Assembly: GCA_028283985.1 (NCBI GenBank)
Contig: JANQSQ010000042.1
Coordinates: 1-6,805, forward strand
From: Rhodothermales bacterium
GTDB taxonomy: Bacteria > Bacteroidota > Rhodothermia > Rhodothermales > VXPQ01
DNA length: 6,805 nt
Direction: 5' to 3'
A program made the position numbers and the translations under genes. Of the stretch, positions 5,701 through 6,805 are shown in pieces. A model generated the notes under the pieces. That model ran no database searches, was not told where the DNA came from, and was given only the letters and a program-made list of their open reading frames with translations. Positions within the stretch are counted from its first letter, which is position 1; every line of letters begins with the position of its first letter.

Positions 5701-6805
5701 GTGGGCAACCCGCCATGGTCGGCAGGGCAGCAGAGTGCGGCGGATGATAATCCCAATGTGGAATATGCGAATTTGGAGAAGCGGGTTGCTGAAACGTATG
5801 TGGCCCGTTCGACGGTAACCAACAAAAACAGCCTGTACGACACATACAAAATGGCGATTCGTTGGGCATCGGATCGTATAGGAGAGCAAGGGGTTGTGGC
5901 ATTTGTGACGAACGGCTCGTGGATCGACGGCAATGTAGATTCCGGGGTGAGGGCCAGTCTGGTGAAGGAATTCAGTTCGGTTCATGTTCTGAATTTGCGG
6001 GGAAACGCCCGGACATCCGGCGACCTGCGACGTTCGGAGGGTGACAATGTATTCGGACAAGGTTCCCGTGCACCAGTCGCAATCACGATTCTGGTGCGTA
6101 ATCCGAACGCTCAACATGAGGGATGCCGGATCCTCTACCACGATATAGGGGATTACCTGAAGCGCGAGGAGAAACAGGCGATTCTACGTGAGGCAGAGTC
6201 GATAGCGGGCATTGATGACTGGCAAGAGATTACTCCGGATCGGTACAATGACTGGATCGGACAGCGCGACGAGGCATTCGAGGCGTTCTATCCGTTGGGA
6301 TCAAAGGAGGTGAAGGTGGGGAAGACGGACGAGGCGATATTTCGACTTTTCAGCAACGGCTGTAAGACGGGTCGTGATGCGTATGTATACAATTTTTCAC
6401 GCGAATCCTGTGCGGATAATGCCCGAAAGATGGTGAATGATTATCAGGAAGCCCTGCATATTCGAGAAGCGCATCCCGAATATACCATCCCTGAAATTAC
6501 AAGCCGCTATTCTTCAAATGTGCATTGGGATAGGGAATTAAAGAATAATTTGCGACGTTGCAAAATAGCAACATATTCGTCGGACAATATTTATCCGAAT
6601 CAGTATCGTCCCTTTGTGAAACAATATTGTTATGTCGATTATCTTTTCATCCAAATGAAATACCAACAAGATCGCATTTTCCCACTGTCGCCTGAGTCAG
6701 AAATTGGCACAATTTTTGCCAACCAACCAACCAACCAACCAACCAACCAACCAACCAACCAACCAACCAACCAACCAACCAACCAACCAACCAACCAACC
6801 AACCA
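2719..6805 (+). CDS. Type ISP restriction-modification enzyme, single polypeptide (3' end outside window)
   Basis: The frame is open from ATG 2719 to the window edge (1362 codons; LlaGI-type enzymes have nearly 1600 residues). Order seen: an Mrr-like PD-(D/E)XK nuclease with G-I-D68-L and Q82-C-K84; an SF2 translocase with Walker A A-C-G-T-G-K-T (197-203), DEAH (321-324), T-A-T-P-R (357-361) and Q-A-V-G-R-A-M-R (572-579); a helical coupler (about 630-850); an adenine-N6 methyltransferase with Y-T-P (854-856), D-P-F-T-G-T-G (888-894) and N-P-P-W (997-1000); then the specificity domain from about 1100, including the typical Y-R-P-F-x-K-Q and R-I-F-P blocks. Known Type ISP enzymes methylate one strand and cut after ATP-driven translocation and collision. 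All visible catalytic motifs are intact. The start overlaps the previous stop as ATGA; a purine-rich run (2687-2695) is 23 bases away, so translational coupling is likely. From codon 1335 the frame runs through a CCAA tract as (NQPT)n, implying phase variation. Confidence 0.93.
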   Translation, partial: MTNGFQQVLDHIRSISDSQSKKGRLFERLMKAYFQQDPLYKERFREVWLWSEWVKMRSDFDGVDTGIDLVAEEREGGYCAIQCKCYAPGTRMSKAHLDSFIAASARDPFTARLIVDTGDEWGPNAVKTLTPLKPACTVLRFGDLASRPIDWPDLLHDAPETLSLRHEPFSLRPHQQSAFDDVIDGFKEHDRGKLIMACGTGKTFTALRIAEEVAGVGGRALYMVPSISLFQQSMREWAEQQAVPHRYVGICSDTRAGRNDEDASLQELEIPVTTDPAAISQALLDAPADVMTVVFCTYHSLGLVEHAQENGAPPFDIILCDEAHRTTGIERPGDKTSPFVLVHDADRIHASKRLYMTATPRLYTEAARTKAARHNVEVFSMDDPATYGPEFHRLPFSRAVEQDLLSDYKVVVFTISEQHVDAVLQGHLASGGSEINLTDVAKIVGCWQALQNPENEHSGNGQSLRLGRAIAFTNTIASSKRLETHWDGIVEQAIALLPEYEQAGAFRCETRHVDGQHHALDRKARIEWLKGETQGSCRILSNARCLSEGIDVPALDAVLFMNPRNSQVDIVQAVGRAMRKAEGKQYGYIILPVFIPAGMEPAKALDDNERYGVVWSILRALRSHDDRLDAEINKIDLNKTPTTRIIFSGPNGQDHSREDGPESTVRDPLVPYTLNLFESLGLPPGAIFAKIVEKCGDRKYWETWAKDVADIFSRLVARIERLLDNAENEALREWFEGFHEELKIWINDSIDRDRAIEMMAQHILTRPVFEALFEQYDFAANNPVAQALDALRKDFGEFGLENETRDLERFYESVRLRARGLDNPAARQHVLMELYEKFFATAMKKDADRLGIVYTPVEIVDFILESTDRVLRDEFDRSLSDEGVNVLDPFTGTGIFLVRLLQSQLISDADLVRKYRQELHANELVLLAYYIAAIHIEEAFHGRGGANTDYEPFGGIVLTDTFNLHNERTGLPRMWLPVNSERVERQQKTPIQVIVGNPPWSAGQQSAADDNPNVEYANLEKRVAETYVARSTVTNKNSLYDTYKMAIRWASDRIGEQGVVAFVTNGSWIDGNVDSGVRASLVKEFSSVHVLNLRGNARTSGDLRRSEGDNVFGQGSRAPVAITILVRNPNAQHEGCRILYHDIGDYLKREEKQAILREAESIAGIDDWQEITPDRYNDWIGQRDEAFEAFYPLGSKEVKVGKTDEAIFRLFSNGCKTGRDAYVYNFSRESCADNARKMVNDYQEALHIREAHPEYTIPEITSRYSSNVHWDRELKNNLRRCKIATYSSDNIYPNQYRPFVKQYCYVDYLFIQMKYQQDRIFPLSPESEIGTIFANQPTNQPTNQPTNQPTNQPTNQPTNQPT
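6719..6805 (+). repeat. CCAA tetranucleotide repeat tract inside the Type ISP gene
   Basis: The tract is perfect: 21 complete CCAA units plus CCA, 87 bases, still running at the window edge. In the gene's frame it is read as Asn-Gln-Pro-Thr repeated seven times. It contains no stop codon in any forward frame, and all three frames give the same four residues in rotation. Loss or gain of one unit shifts the downstream frame, as in the phase-variable tetranucleotide tracts known from Haemophilus, Neisseria and Moraxella surface-protein and methyltransferase genes. Unlike most of those, it lies far from the 5' end, within the specificity domain. Because it is the last thing in the window, an assembly artefact cannot be excluded. 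Confidence 0.95.

Noticed and set aside
5218..6141. Minus-strand 307-codon open frame
   Set aside because: It lies fully antisense to the methyltransferase part of the Type ISP gene, whose motifs are intact on the plus strand. It has no recognisable domain and is explained by codon composition.
6719..6805. CRISPR array or telomere-like repeat
   Set aside because: There are no spacers. The unit is four bases and lies in frame in a bacterial restriction-modification gene, and CCAA is not a telomere unit I recognise.

Overview
The window looks like a bacterial chromosomal or metagenomic contig segment with a GC-rich host background and a right-hand part of different composition. Organism evidence is weak. 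The Gfo/Idh/MocA gene is about 60% GC and has no Shine-Dalgarno sequence before its start. The tRNA gene has no encoded CCA. One sequence exactly matches the Bacteroidota-type TAxxTTTG promoter box. Together these lean towards the Bacteroidota/Rhodothermota group, but I would not name a genus.

Layout: 1-63 is the last 20 codons of a gene with a hydrophobic C-terminus. 200-273 is tRNA-Pro(GGG). 312-342 holds short direct repeats just downstream of it. 449-1618 is a complete NAD(P)-dependent sugar-type oxidoreductase of the Gfo/Idh/MocA family. After about 1640 the composition changes and a probable defence operon starts. 1712-2722 encodes a 336-residue protein with a nucleoside 2-deoxyribosyltransferase/TIR-like C-terminal domain. 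It overlaps by ATGA with 2719->6805, an ORF still open at the window edge (1362 codons visible). That ORF encodes a single-polypeptide Type ISP restriction-modification enzyme: Mrr-like PD-(D/E)XK nuclease, SF2 helicase/translocase, coupler, N6-adenine methyltransferase and a Type ISP specificity domain.

The most striking feature is at the right edge. The specificity domain of the Type ISP gene runs in frame into a perfect CCAA tetranucleotide tract of at least 87 bases (21 full units plus 3 bases, still running at the window end), read as (NQPT)n. A 4-base unit cannot keep frame when copies are gained or lost, so this is a strong candidate for slipped-strand phase variation. Because nuclease, motor and methyltransferase share one polypeptide and one specificity domain, one slip could disable restriction and modification together. 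The DNA encoding the specificity domain just before the tract is clearly more AT-rich than the rest of the gene.

Working model (inference): the AT-rich NDT/TIR-like gene and the phase-variable Type ISP enzyme form a translationally coupled two-gene anti-phage module. The first protein may be a nucleotide- or NAD-directed effector that backs up the restriction enzyme. Only the restriction-modification assignment is well supported by sequence motifs. The partnership and the switching are predictions. The tract sits at the window end, so its true length, its downstream frame and even its reality need to be checked in raw reads.
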